Below are positions 1 to 25,598 of a DNA stretch of 64,000 nucleotides, one piece after another. The notes beneath the pieces are model-generated. The model saw only the letters and a list, made by a program, of their open reading frames with translations. It was not told where the DNA came from and searched no databases. The position numbers and the translations under genes are program-made. The first letter of the stretch is position 1; each line of letters starts with the position of its first letter. Origin of the DNA: Epinephelus fuscoguttatus (lineage: Eukaryota > Chordata > Actinopteri > Perciformes > Serranidae); NCBI RefSeq assembly GCF_011397635.1, contig NC_064756.1, positions 22,002,907 through 22,066,906 on the forward strand, in the 5' to 3' direction.

Positions 1-199
1 TATCTCCTGTCACACCTATAGAGGAGATGACAGATGTGCAGTTCTCCGCTCAATGACAAAAGAACAAGCAGTCTAGAGGAAGCGATTAAAAAGTAATGTT
101 TACCTGTTGGTAAATGACGGCGTACCTGGGCAGAATTACCCCGTGGTGGTAAACTCTGCACAGCTGGTCTGAATAACAGGTGACAAGACAGAAGAAGAA

Positions 200-700
200 A
201 ATGTGCTGAGTCGTTTTTGAGCACCTTTCAAAACACAGTCACAAAGTGCTTAACAAAACCGAAAAAAAGGACAAACAAGATATAAGCAGTAAAAACAGAG
301 TACACATAACAGAGTGATAAAGCCGTTAAAATCACTGAAAGGCAATTTTAAACAAGTAGGTTTTCAGAAGTTTGCAGCCCTGATCTCCTCAGGCAGGTCA
401 TTCCAAAGTTGTGGAGCTCAGACTGCAAAGGCTCCGTCGCCTTTGTGAATGAATCTAGACCTTGGTACAACAAGAAATGATGCATCTGAGGATCTCAGGG
501 TGCGAGAAGGAACACAGGGCAAAAAAGGATCTGTTATATAACTTGGAGCAAGGCCTCCCATGGTTCTGTAAGTAATCAATAAAATCTTAAAATCAGTTCT
601 ACAAGCAACAGGTAACCAGTGTAGCTCATGTTTTCTCGTCCGAGTCAAGACTCTGGCAGCAGATTTGCAGAACAAAATGGTGATTGGGACATATCCAGCA
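200..700 (-). mobile_element. LINE (L2/Jockey-like) 3' end, decayed
   Basis: Reading the minus strand gives the C-terminal tail of a non-LTR reverse transcriptase. A HWLPV motif is followed by a DFKILL-type segment, GLAPSY, VPSRTLRSSD and VVPRS. This order is typical of the end of L2/CR1-group and related fish LINE ORF2 proteins. An in-frame stop at about 416-418 interrupts it, and the expected PQLWNDLPEEIR segment continues beyond that stop, so the copy is dead and 5'-truncated. The family assignment is from motif recognition only; the exact clade is uncertain. The ends are approximate. Confidence 0.75.
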
Positions 701-1247
701 GGAGAAAGTTAACACCAAATCATGAAGGTTATTGTTGTTTGCATCAGGTGACAAATGGGACACACAAAAAACACCAAGTCAGATCTTATTAAAGAGTTGG
801 TTTAACTAAATTACAGGAAAACACTTTCTCATTCATCTCATGTGTTACAGAGCCATGCAGACAGCTTTGAGAAATGCAGCTGAGAATTCTGCCTCGACAA
901 TCGGCCAGATTAACCTGAAAATTGACCAACTGTTCCTTTAATTCAGTTCTCAGTGTGGAAATAAAGTTCCATAGACTCAGTGTGCAGTCACTCAGGCTCA
1001 TGGATGAGTCTTTTCAACCATCACCAACTAGAAGGGCACTCTGAGAGCGCAGACCTCCACCAAGACCAATGCTCCAGGTCTTCTGTCATAAAATCCACAG
1101 TGTTGTTTCATGAATGCTAATATTTTAGGTGACAAGTTACAGCTAATGAACGTGAACGTGAGTGTCATTCACTCTCGTGACAGTTAACGACACTCACACA
1201 CTGTGTTTTACGGCACCCAAGGGTTTACAGCAAGTGTCAAAGCCTGT

Positions 1248-1420
1248 TTATGGGGCTGGGGCGTCTGCCAGCTCAGTGGGTGGAGTGTACGTCCCATGTA
1301 CAGGGGGCGGTGTCCTCGCTGCAGCGGCCGTGGGTTCAGGTCTGGGCTGTGGCCCTTTGCTGTTTGTCGTCCCCTCTTCCCCTCTAGCACCCAGTACTGT
1401 TCTGTCATTTAAAGTTGTTT
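1248..1420 (+). mobile_element. tRNA-derived SINE, copy 1
   Basis: A Pol III A-box-like stretch (about 1267-1285, CAGCTCAGTGGGTGGAG) and a B-box-like GGGTTCAGGTC (about 1331) are followed by a CTGTGGCCCTTTGCTG body. The same body follows the B box in the copies near 18.97-19.15 kb and 59.61-59.79 kb. It is therefore a tRNA-derived SINE and not a working tRNA gene. Open reading frames across it are incidental. Confidence 0.7.
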
Positions 1421-1539
1421 CCAATGTTTCCAGACTTTTTCCTTTACCCGACTACAGGAGGGTGGTGCAACACAATTTACTGGAAGGGGCACTATTTGAC
1501 AGGGGGACAGACTTCAATACAACTAGTTGCACTAGTTGC

Positions 1540-1740
1540 TAGTGCAACTGGCAATTCAGACAATGCAGCTTCCCATGAATGTTTGAAGAAGTTTTATGAA
1601 CAAATCAGTACATATTCCAACAGAAAAAAATGTGACTTTATTCAAATTGTGCCAGCCACATCAACAACAAATTTAAAACGACACATCGAGGTGAAGAATC
1701 CGACCAGACTTGGGAAATATCCTCACATAATATATGTCAA
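1540..1740 (+). pseudogene. possible BED-finger / hAT transposase scrap
   Basis: The plus-strand reading frame here contains a cysteine followed about 20 residues later by a TNLKRHIEVKNP segment. It resembles the second half of a BED zinc finger, whose usual form is SNLxRHLxxKHP. The usual paired cysteines and the final histidine are not intact. BED fingers are common in hAT transposases. The resemblance is short, so this could be chance. Confidence 0.3.
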
Positions 1741-2805
1741 AATATGGTTGAGCACATGTGTAGGCTGCCCCAGTGGATATAGAAACCAAAAACTTTGTTA
1801 GTTTTCTGTTTTAAATTTGGGTGGCCTGTCCCTTTTACTGAAACACACTTCTCTGTGATAAAACACTTGAGCTGCTGCAGCATTTCGCAGAACTCTTCCA
1901 CACTCAGTGTTTACAGGCGTGAGGAGGGACTGAATAATTCATTCCCACTGATAAGTACCGAAGCATGACCGGTGGCTGAGATCACTGATCTCTGACATCA
2001 CATCCAGTCCATCTCCATGGTGACCGCCTGTTAATATTTATTAAACTAGGTGAAACTCAAACATCTTTTTGATAGTAAAGTGCAGCTGCAAGGGGGCCTG
2101 TCCTGAGCCGAGCTCTGATTGGCTGACCCGAGCCTCACATCTGAGAGGACGACTTCAGGCTGCAAATGCAAAGCACAATATGCTACAAGACAGTAAAAAC
2201 TCTCTTCCTGGTGCTGTTCGAGAGCTGAGGTTTGTCCCTGTTGTGTGGAAAGGATCATGTCGAGAGAACACGTCAATCCAATCAGCACACTCAGACAGAG
2301 AACAGCTAATCCCACTAATACAGCACCAGAGGTAGGTAAGGCAAGGGGGGGAGGAGGAGGGAAGGGTAAGTCTGTTCATGGAAACCAGGGTCTCACTTCT
2401 TTTCCTGGGATCAGACCATGTGCACAACACACTATTTGGTACTGCTGATCCAAACTGATAAGTCTGACACTCGGGATGGGTCACACTCGTGCTGATCAGA
2501 TTTCAGGCGACGTAGCCTCACATTTTGCATCTGTTGCCTTTAATGCAAAATGAATTTGACTCTGTGAAAAGAGCTGTGAGACAGCAGCTTTGAATGTGAT
2601 CCACCCCATGAAAAAAATCTTCCTGCTCAACACCTCCTAAAACAGATAAAATGTACAGGGATATGTTGACACACTTTCATATGAAAAGTGCAACCTGACA
2701 GCAAATTTCCCGAAAAGACGGCAGCATTTGCCAGTTAAATGTAGGTATTTATAGTATGCGTTCAGTGCCATTGTCTGCCATTGAGACCTTCAGCTGGCTG
2801 TCTGT

Positions 2806-2830
2806 CACACACACACACACACACACACAC
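2806..2830. repeat. (CA)n microsatellite
   Basis: An uninterrupted CA dinucleotide run of about 12 units. Confidence 0.95.
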
Positions 2831-3182
2831 ATTCTCCAGGGAAGAGACAGCGAAAAGAAAGCTGATACAAGGACAGACAGTGGTAATCTTCTTTTTTTTT
2901 CTCACCCCCCCTCCAATAAAATATCACAATATCAGGCGCCTATTCACTCATCAGGCCAAAGTATACTGTAATGACATCAATGGTTGCCATGACAACAGGA
3001 GGAGGGTGGATGACAACATCCTACTGCGTATTTTTTAGAGCAGGAGATCACAGCACTGTTCAGAATTAGAGCTGCATACAGAAAAATAAATAAATAAATG
3101 AAGGCTTGGAGATGATTGCTGAAATCTGAATGCAAAGTAAAAAAAAAAAAAAACTTTTACAATGAGCTGCACCTTTGTGCAC

Positions 3183-3183
<1 letters not shown>

Positions 3184-3214
<31 letters not shown>
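3184..3214. repeat. (CA)n microsatellite
   Basis: An uninterrupted CA dinucleotide run of about 15 units. Confidence 0.95.
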
Positions 3215-3215
<1 letters not shown>

Positions 3216-3576
3216 TTAAAAACTGCAAACACACACAGGCTGACGTAAATGCCGTCGCTCCGTGTGGTGTGTGTGTTTTCTAATATGAAATCACTTCTTC
3301 ACTGAAGGTCACTCATACACGTGTCCCCCCCATTATTCAGCTTCAGTCCCTTGTCTCTGAAAACACGCCGAACACACGCTGGCCGGCAGATGGACGGAGT
3401 CTGAAATCCCAGTACAGATGACCCAGTAGTGCCTGGAATAAAATTGGTTCCTGCAGGCTCTGAGCTGGATGTTACAGCCAAGCCAAGAGTCACACACTCC
3501 TCATGTTGCTTTGATATGATCTGGAGTAGAAAGTTTGTACAGGTTTATAAACCAGTGCTGCAGGATGAAGAGAGGA

Positions 3577-3596
3577 GGGGGGGGGGGGGGGGGGGG
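3577..3596 (+). repeat. poly-G tract
   Basis: Twenty consecutive G residues. Such a run can form G-quadruplexes and is prone to length error in sequencing. Confidence 0.95.
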
Positions 3597-4829
3597 CTGA
3601 AGTGACAAGGTGACTTAAGGAAAATGAGCAGGCCAACACTCTCCTTCTCCCCGACTGATGTTTGTCATTTGTCACCCCGAGAGCATCTGACCTCACTGAG
3701 TATGTGTGTGTGTGCTGTGCAGTGTGGGGGCTTTGCTTGACTCCTTTCATTATAAATGACACAGTCCTGGGAGGCAGCTGCATTGACGTCAGGGCTCTCA
3801 GCGCTGTCAAGGGCTCTGGCTGCTGAAAATCCCCCCAAATAACAGGATCTAAATAGAAAGAAATAGGTTGCTGCTGTTTCATTACTGCCTCACGAACTCC
3901 AGTGGATTTAGGGGGGCGGATTAGCCCTCGCCCTCAAGTAATCGTGTTTTAATGAAGATTTTCAGTCGTAGGAAAAATTGCGGTTCAAAGCTTTGGCATG
4001 TTCCTCCTGCGTCTAGATCACCAGTTTAAAAAAAAAACACACTCTTCGTGGTAGTATGGTGAGGAAAAGTCAAAAGTCTCAAAGGTTCCATTGACCATCA
4101 ATCCTCCTACTTCGCATATCACAATAGCTCTCAAGGTGGTCTCGCTGTAGAGCAATGTGCTGACATACAGCAGCTGCACCGGCCTGTGCATTACAGTATA
4201 TGTGCATAACGTGCTCTGGTGTTGAGGTATATAGAGTCAAAGGGCTGGGTGGAGGATTGGGAGGGCGCATGGCTCCGAGGAGGGCTGATGGGAGATTTGA
4301 GGAGATTAAAAAAGGAAGGTTGAGATTCTCATAAAGATCTCTGCCATGTGATTTATTACCCTAATCCTCCCTGTTGATTGCTCATTTGGAATTAACATAA
4401 CACGTTGCAAAATCCAAACTACAGCTCAGTTTGCTGCGTTAATGTTGTTTTCAGACCCTGGAAACTTTCATGTGTTCAAACTATAGATGCTTGAGAGTAT
4501 TCTGTCAGCCCAGCCCTTGATTCTTGTTTTGCAGTGCTGCTCTCCCCAGCAGTAGTCAGGGTGAGGCCAGGTGTCAGCTGCAGATCCTGCCCTGCTCCGT
4601 GTGGTTCCCTGTGGCCAAAACAGCCTGGAGGACCCACGCTTTCATCTCCACAGCAGCCGCCTACCAGGTCAGAGCTGACCAAATACAAGACCAGGAACAT
4701 GGGAAATTAATCCCACATTTTCCTGAGTCGTTTACAGGCTGAGAAGCAACACTTCATGCTTAAAAGGATATTGTTACAAAGCAGGGAAGGAGTTTTTAAA
4801 ATTCTTGGACTTCAGGTTTTTCACATTAC

Positions 4830-5265
4830 AAAGTCACAGAGGATATAATTAGACCCTTTCTGATAGTCAACAGCTTTACTTGATGGTCCAGTGAGACCCA
4901 AATCAAGCTTTTCTTGCATTGCAAAACAGTTTGCTGAAAGCACATCAGCAGAAACGCATCATCTCCCATCGTGAAGCCTGGGGGTGGCATCATCCTGCTT
5001 TGGGGACGCTTCTCGGCAGCAGTCCCTGGAAGGCTTGTGAAGATTGAGGAGAAAATTAATGCAGTAAAAGACAGAGAACTCCTCGAGGAAAAACCTGCTG
5101 CAGTCTGCAAGAGAACTGTGACTGGGGAGATTTATTTCCCCTGCAAGAAAAGGAGACCAAAATATAAAGCCAAAGCTACGGGAGCGGCTTCAAGACAGAA
5201 ATGTTGAGTCCTTGAGTGGCTGAGTCCAGACCTCAAGACTGTCCAGGACTTTTGGCAGGACTAGT
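4830..5265 (+). mobile_element. Tc1/mariner transposase remnant
   Basis: The plus-strand frame contains KPGGGIILLWGRFSAA followed by a PGRLVKIE-type segment, and then an NVLEW/SPDLK-like segment after frame breaks (about 5200-5240). In intact Tc1 proteins the GGG-x-MLWGCFSA block sits between the first and second catalytic aspartates and is followed by QDNDPKHT. Here the QDN region is degraded (the frame reads CKKRRPKYKAKAT), so the enzyme is dead. The order of segments fits the Tc1 family well. Both ends are uncertain and no terminal inverted repeats were found. Confidence 0.7.
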
Positions 5266-5394
5266 GTACTTGTGGTTGCCATGTAGCTTAACAATGGTTG
5301 GGCAGTTTCGGGAGAAAAAATGGATTCAATACATTTACTCTGAAATGATCTTACTCTTTAAATGAGTCTAAGTGTTTGACACCACACATCAACT

Positions 5395-5600
5395 GACTGG
5401 CATGTTCTCCTTGTGTCAGCATGGGTTTTCTCCAGGTACTCCGGCTTCCCCCCACAGTCCAAAGACATGCAGGTTAATTGGTGACTCTGAATTGCCCGTA
5501 GGTGTGAATTTGAGTGTGAATGGTTGTCTGTCTCTATGTGTGTACCGCACCTCCCCGCGACCCGAAAGGATCAGCGGTTACAGAAAATGAATGAATGACG
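5395..5600 (+). repeat. interspersed fish repeat (LINE/SINE-type tail)
   Basis: This stretch contains CACAGTCCAAAGACATGCAG, GGTTAATTGGTGACTCT, AATTGCCCGTAGGTGTGA and a final AGCGGTTACAGAAAATGAATG. That string of phrases recurs across fish genomes and ends in a short tandem tail like a retroposon 3' end. The middle is shortened relative to the form I know. I cannot assign the family with certainty. Confidence 0.65.
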
Positions 5601-5824
5601 TTGAGGCATCTTGTTCTGCTGATTATCAAACATCCAGAGTCAGTGATTTAATGAGAATATTTTTATAGCCATTGTACAGCTCACTTCATTAAATATTCCA
5701 ATAAAGTGGTTGTTTTGATGATCATTACCCGCTGCTTGTCCATCAAGGAGCAAATGAGCAATTACAGTGACAAGAAGCCTTTATGTGCTCGAGCAGTATA
5801 AAAGCAGGCTACACCGGTTCCTTT

Positions 5825-7491
5825 GTGTTACTTTATTCAGATCAAGATACAGTAGTACAGCATCCCAATTGTGGAGAGAATTCAAAATAAAAATAAAAGC
5901 ACAGTCTTCGTAATACAGGACAATCGACAATCAAGGTTTATTCAAGAAAAAAATGAGGAGGGGTGGGGAGGAGAAGGGAACAGCGGGAGTAGTTCAGGGA
6001 AAGACAAAAGTTTCTTTTATCAACACAGACGATACATTTATTCAACCCGCCCATAACCACCCCAGCTCCCACCCCATAATAAAACATTATGCAGCCTTAC
6101 GTACACATGCTCCATGTCCCCCATCCCACTTTCTTTGAAAGCATGCACTTGTTCTCCATCGTGTAGAGATTTGCAAGCAGGAATCGCTGGATGGCTCTTT
6201 ACATTCTCTGACCTTATGCTTTTAAATCTCATGTATAGTGGAGGACTTAGCATGGATTTGAAGGAAAACTGGGTGGCTTTAGGACACAAGGAGTGCCATG
6301 GTTTTGTTAATCTCCACGGCCCTGATAGCTGTAGTCAATTTAGTTTTACCATCCCCTCAACGTCTAAGGAATAAAGTGTCCCTCGCAGAAAAAGAACAAT
6401 GTTGTCTCTTTACAGAGCAGGAGGTGAAAACTGTTTACCCAGGCATACTAAAAGAAAACACGGCTGCTTATCAGTCATTGGCACAAAGATTAAGAGCAAT
6501 GCTGAGAATATATTGCAGAAAATTACAACTGACTGCTACTTCCCACCCTAGCACATCAACAAACTCGCTGAGGATTTGGGGGAGGGATAATTATGAGCAA
6601 CACTTTACGACCGAGCTGGTCCCTATTACAGTGGGCCGAGGTAAATCATTCGTTGACCAATTCAATCTGTGTTGCCGCAGAGAACAAACAGTGCACAAGG
6701 GCATGGTAGTCTGGTAGACAAGAGTTGGGAAAGGACACTATTTAAGACTGATTACCCTAGTATGTGCTCATCAGATTACATGCAGTTATGGACACCCATT
6801 ACTTCTTTGTCAGAGTGTTATACAGAACAATCCTGTGAAGCATTTAAGAGACACAACGGGTTTGGTCTGGTGGAGGAAAAAAAAAAAGGGACCTGCAAAG
6901 ACTTTTCAATCACTTCTCTGGAGAGCCACAGCAGTGTCTCAGGGAAAAGAGGGCAATCAAAGGGCTGATTTGGGAGGAAGCTCAGCAAATAAACAGCTTG
7001 CTGCACCATCTGCTGCTCAAAGTTTGCGTCTAGCGTTGGGAGAAAAGCGCAGCAGCACGGAGAGCTAGCACAGCCCTAGGTGCTAGGTAGCGAACACAGA
7101 CATGTGGTAAGCTGCAACGACTGTGACTACAGTACAACAGTGGCCGGGGATGTAGAAGGGAGGAATGTGAGAGGGGTTCTGGTTAGCGATGCCTAGCTAG
7201 TACAGCAGCACATAAGTCAACATGCACCACTCAATGCAATTTTTTAACACTTTGCCTTTGTTAAAGCACCCATTTACAGCGAAGAGGAAGGTTAACGAAG
7301 AAGCCTGTGCTATGCCTGGACATGTTCTACGATTGGACAGTAAACAAAAGGAAGAAAGAAAAAGGATAAAACAAATGTTAACAGCTTTCTCTATACATTT
7401 ACCAGTTGTTCCTGAACATCAATAAATATCTTGTAAAAGTGTTTGCGTTGTTGTCTTGGGTGGTTGTCTGAGTTTAGCCATGTTGGGTTGG
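5825..7491 (-). other. ppp2r1b: probable 3' UTR of the PP2A scaffold gene
   Basis: This sequence lies immediately downstream of the stop codon on the minus strand. Candidate polyadenylation signals (AATAAA on the minus strand, read as TTTATT here) occur at about 5832-5837, 5938-5943 and near 6037. The stretch is free of recognisable repeats, which fits a long UTR of about 1.6 kb. The plus-strand open reading frames across it (for example 6298-6717) have no recognisable domain and are treated as chance. The true 3' end is not determinable from sequence alone. Confidence 0.5.
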
Positions 7492-21933
<14,442 letters not shown>

Positions 21934-22767
21934 TTTGGATACTGTTGTAGTTACCGAATGGCGCTGCTGTGCCGCACTACGGGGTTTCTGCCAGGGAAGA
22001 GCGGCTGCAGGGCCCTCCCACCTCCGCCATTGCGCCGCTGCTGCTGCCTTCAGGAAGCCACCTTAAAAACCGCCAAGGAGCAACTCTTCATATAAGACCA
22101 CACAAAACAAGACAAACAACTTCAGAAAAACAAACTTACTTGAACAAACAAAACGTTTAGTGATACGAGAATATCTGAATTGTTATAAAGCAACTCAGTG
22201 GTCGCAGAGGTTAAATAATCAAACTATCTATTCAATGACAGAGTTCTGAAATTAAAATTATAGGCTACTGTGAACGCATTTTATCGTTATACAATTTAAA
22301 CGAGAAGCAGGCCCACACTGTGAAGAAAGACCTTACAAATAATTCAGCATAAACAAATGTATTTGAAAGTTTGACCCCACTTGTTCTATATAAATATACA
22401 GATATACTAATGTGCCCAAGTATTTAGAATTATTAGTCGATCAAATTCAAAAGTATGATTCCATGTTGTGTAAAGTGTATATAATGGATTGGACAGAATT
22501 GCTCAGCTTCATTGTAATTATAATAGGCTACATATCTGTACATAGGCCTAGATTTGGGGGGTGGGGTGGGACATGTCCCCCTCAGTATTTAGAATCCAAG
22601 AGGTATTTTATGAAATTATTTTGATGAAATTAAAGACTTTTCCACCTTAAATTGATTACCTTAAATTGGAACAAAAATCACCAGAGTGCTTGAAATTGGG
22701 TGCAACTTTTCCCGGAAGGACCCCACACCATTTCATAAATTTCCCCATCCAATGTTTAACCAAAAGC

Positions 22768-23186
22768 TACGCAGGGTTGGTAGTGTCTCCATTTTCGTTT
22801 GTTTGTTTATTTTTGTTCTTGGAAGGTTATTGTAAAAATGTAGTACGTTACAGATTAGGCCACTAGTTACCCTCTTAAAAATGTAACAAGTAATGTAACT
22901 ATTTTAATCACTTCATCAAAATAATGTAACATTAGATTTGATTACTTTTTGATTACTTTTCAAAGAAATGTTTGAAACTGGACTATAGAAACTTTTTATC
23001 TTTTTATACCAAAAAACAATATAATTAGGTGTAACCCCCTTGTAATCGCCAGTATTTTGATTAGTAACTCTAATTTAAATACATATTTTTCCTCAATAAC
23101 TGTAATCTGATTACCCTTACATTTATTTTGTAACTTAATTGCATCTTACTTGTTACACGTAACTAGTTACTCCCCAACGCTGCATT
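22768..23186. mobile_element. MITE between the divergent PP2A and med29 genes
   Basis: The ends are CGCAGGGTTGG and the inverted CCAACGCTGC. Internal text is made of repeated GTAACTAGTTAC, AATGTAACATTAG and TTGATTACTTTT words, a pattern seen in a very abundant fish MITE class whose end reads CAGTGTTGGG. No coding capacity. Its right end is about 140 bp upstream of the med29 start codon. Confidence 0.65.
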
Positions 23187-23269
23187 TATAAAATGTATAA
23201 ATAGACAAAAAAAGAAACAATTTTCGTTTTGAAAGCTATGTAGTTTACTAAATGCTTTTATTTTGAAAA

Positions 23270-23334
23270 CCGACGAACCGGATATTTTAGTGTTCTTCCG
23301 GCTTGTTCGTTGTAGCCGGTCAAGATGGCGTCTC
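23270..23334 (+). promoter_or_regulatory. med29 core promoter elements
   Basis: An ETS-type CCGGAT (about 23278) and TTCCGG (about 23296) lie just upstream of the start codon. The start codon itself lies in CAAGATGGCGTC, a close match to the YY1 consensus AANATGGCGNC. This arrangement is common in TATA-less housekeeping promoters. The assignment is by motif only. Confidence 0.5.
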
Positions 23335-25499
23335 AACAGCAGCAGCCCGGCGGGCCGATGTCCCAGCCCGGATTACAACAGCCCACTTCATTACAACAAC
23401 AGCAGCAGCAGCTGAGCCAACAGCAAGACTTTGATCCAGTTCATAGATTTAAAATGCTCATTCCTCAGCTGAAGGAGAGTCTGCAGGTAACTGTGAGGCA
23501 CCGAGACAAAAACTGAAATCAAAAATGCCCAAAACATCTGATAACAAAAGCTAAAATTGGTTTAACGAGTTCACTCTCGAAATACTGTCATTTCTATAAA
23601 GGAATTATATATATACAGCAATGTATTTCAAACGTATCGCTTTATATTTCCACTTTCAGAATGTGATGAAGATTGCATCCCTGAATTTGTCCCACAACAC
23701 CTCAATTGACAACGGCATGTAAGTTGACTGGATTGACGTTGCAGTGATGATGCTGGAGACAGATGTTTCAGATTTTTGAACGTGTCTGTTGTTTCCTCTG
23801 GTTTAGCAAAAGCAGCGACACCTCTGTGCAGCGCTTTGACAAGAGCCTGGAGGAGTTTTATGCCCTTTGTGATCAGCTGGAGCTGTGTTTGGTGAGACCT
23901 CAACACAAAACACATACATAACCAACATACTGTTAAGTACTAGGACTGATATGTCCTGGGGTTCATGGTGTCAAGGAAGTTTACTCACTTATTTTATACT
24001 TCAAGATTATGTGCATTTCAGCTTAGTTAATGTATTGTTTACCTGTTTGGTGAATATTAAAAGAAACGTGGGGCCTATTGCACGAAACTAGGATAAGGGA
24101 TTAAGCCGGGATATCTTGGTTATTCTGGCTCAATTTATCCGTGATCCGGTTGCACAAAAGCGGGATAGTGGACAGCGGGATATGTTATGACATAAGTTAC
24201 CATGGAGATTTATTCTGTGGAGCTAGCCTGCTCCAGACCAGGCTAAATTCCAGGATATATTTAATCTCATCCCTTATCTCAGTCAGCAGTCACCACAAAC
24301 GGAAACCAATAGTTATTCCACTGCCCACTGCACATTGTTATCACATTCAACCAGACCCACTGTCATTATTTAAACATTTGTGATCATTAATTGCAATCAT
24401 TTTAGATAAGTGATGATTTTAGATGATTTTGCAATCATTAGATAATTTACAGTTTCCCATAGACTATATATAAAATACACATCCCATATAAATATAAATA
24501 CACATCAAAGAGTAACATGATGTTCCTTTATTGAATAAGGATAAATCAAAGCAAGTAAGCCATCAGCTCCTTTCAAAACTGAAGTCACACAGTGACTCTA
24601 CAAGATAGAAAGCATGGAATCAAAGCATATTATACAACACAAGAATAAATACACATTCAAAGGTCTGTATATGATACACCCCGCATGTCTGCACACTGAA
24701 ATAAATGCAGGACAAATCCACACATGACAAATGAACAGACAAATGAATGGATGTAGTAGCCTCCCTGCAAGCTTGCATACACACAGTATACAGCACAAAC
24801 AACATAAGAGGCCAAATCAATTTAAATTGAATAAAAAAAACAAACAAAAAAAAACACAAATTCCTCTGCCACTGCAGGACATATTCAACTGAAATTCACA
24901 GCATGCGTCTCTGCCACTGCAGGACATATTTAACTGAAATTTAAAGCATGCATGTTAACTATTATAATTTAACACAGATTGGTCCCTGACCAGCCGACCA
25001 CTGTCGTCATCAGGGAAGATGGCAGGATTGTCCCAGTCCATGTGTGATGGGGGCCCTCTCCTTCCTCAAGCAGGCCACAGTGATGTCACATGCCCTCAAA
25101 GGGCTGACCCTTAAGTGGTGAAGACAGTGAAAGCGTGCCTTCAGGAGGCCAAAGGTCATTTCGATCCTGGCCCTTGTCCTGGCATGGGCATGATTATAGG
25201 CCTGTTGTGCTTCCTGAGGGTCTGTGTATGGTGTGAGGAGAAAAAGATGTAAAAAGTGGTTATTAACAGAGGTTGTGTGGCTCACCTTGTGATAGGCGCT
25301 GATAGATTCCAGAGGTCCGAAAGACTTGGGAGTCATGGACTGAGCCGGGCCACTTTGCCACAACATTGCTGATCAGATAGTCAGCATTGCAGACCATCTG
25401 AAATTATAAGATGAAGACTGTTAAACCAATCAATGCACATCACAAGCAATGCACAGTGTTCATTAATCGACAATATCAAAAAGTCATGTTCACCTGAAC

Positions 25500-25534
<35 letters not shown>

Positions 25535-25563
25535 TTATGATCAATCAGCATACACATGCATGC

Positions 25564-25598
<35 letters not shown>

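Larger units (their letters stand above)
1..5820. other. region left of the PP2A gene, no convincing gene
   Basis: Apart from the LINE, SINE, Tc1 and interspersed-repeat remnants listed separately, this stretch holds CA microsatellites (2806-2830, 3184-3214), a 20-base poly-G run (3577-3596) and unremarkable unique sequence. One open stretch flanked by plausible plus-strand splice sites (about 4536-4668) is described as a finding. No start codon, exon chain or known protein was recognised. Confidence 0.5.

Noticed and set aside
1162-1542. 126-codon open frame on the plus strand
   Set aside because: It is a reading of the SINE and flanking sequence.
3490-3882. 130-codon open frame on the minus strand
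   Set aside because: It crosses the poly-G tract (poly-proline when translated) and a GT repeat; no homology recognised.
6298-6717. 139-codon open frame on the plus strand
   Set aside because: It lies antisense to the probable PP2A 3' UTR, has no recognisable domain and no splice or start context.
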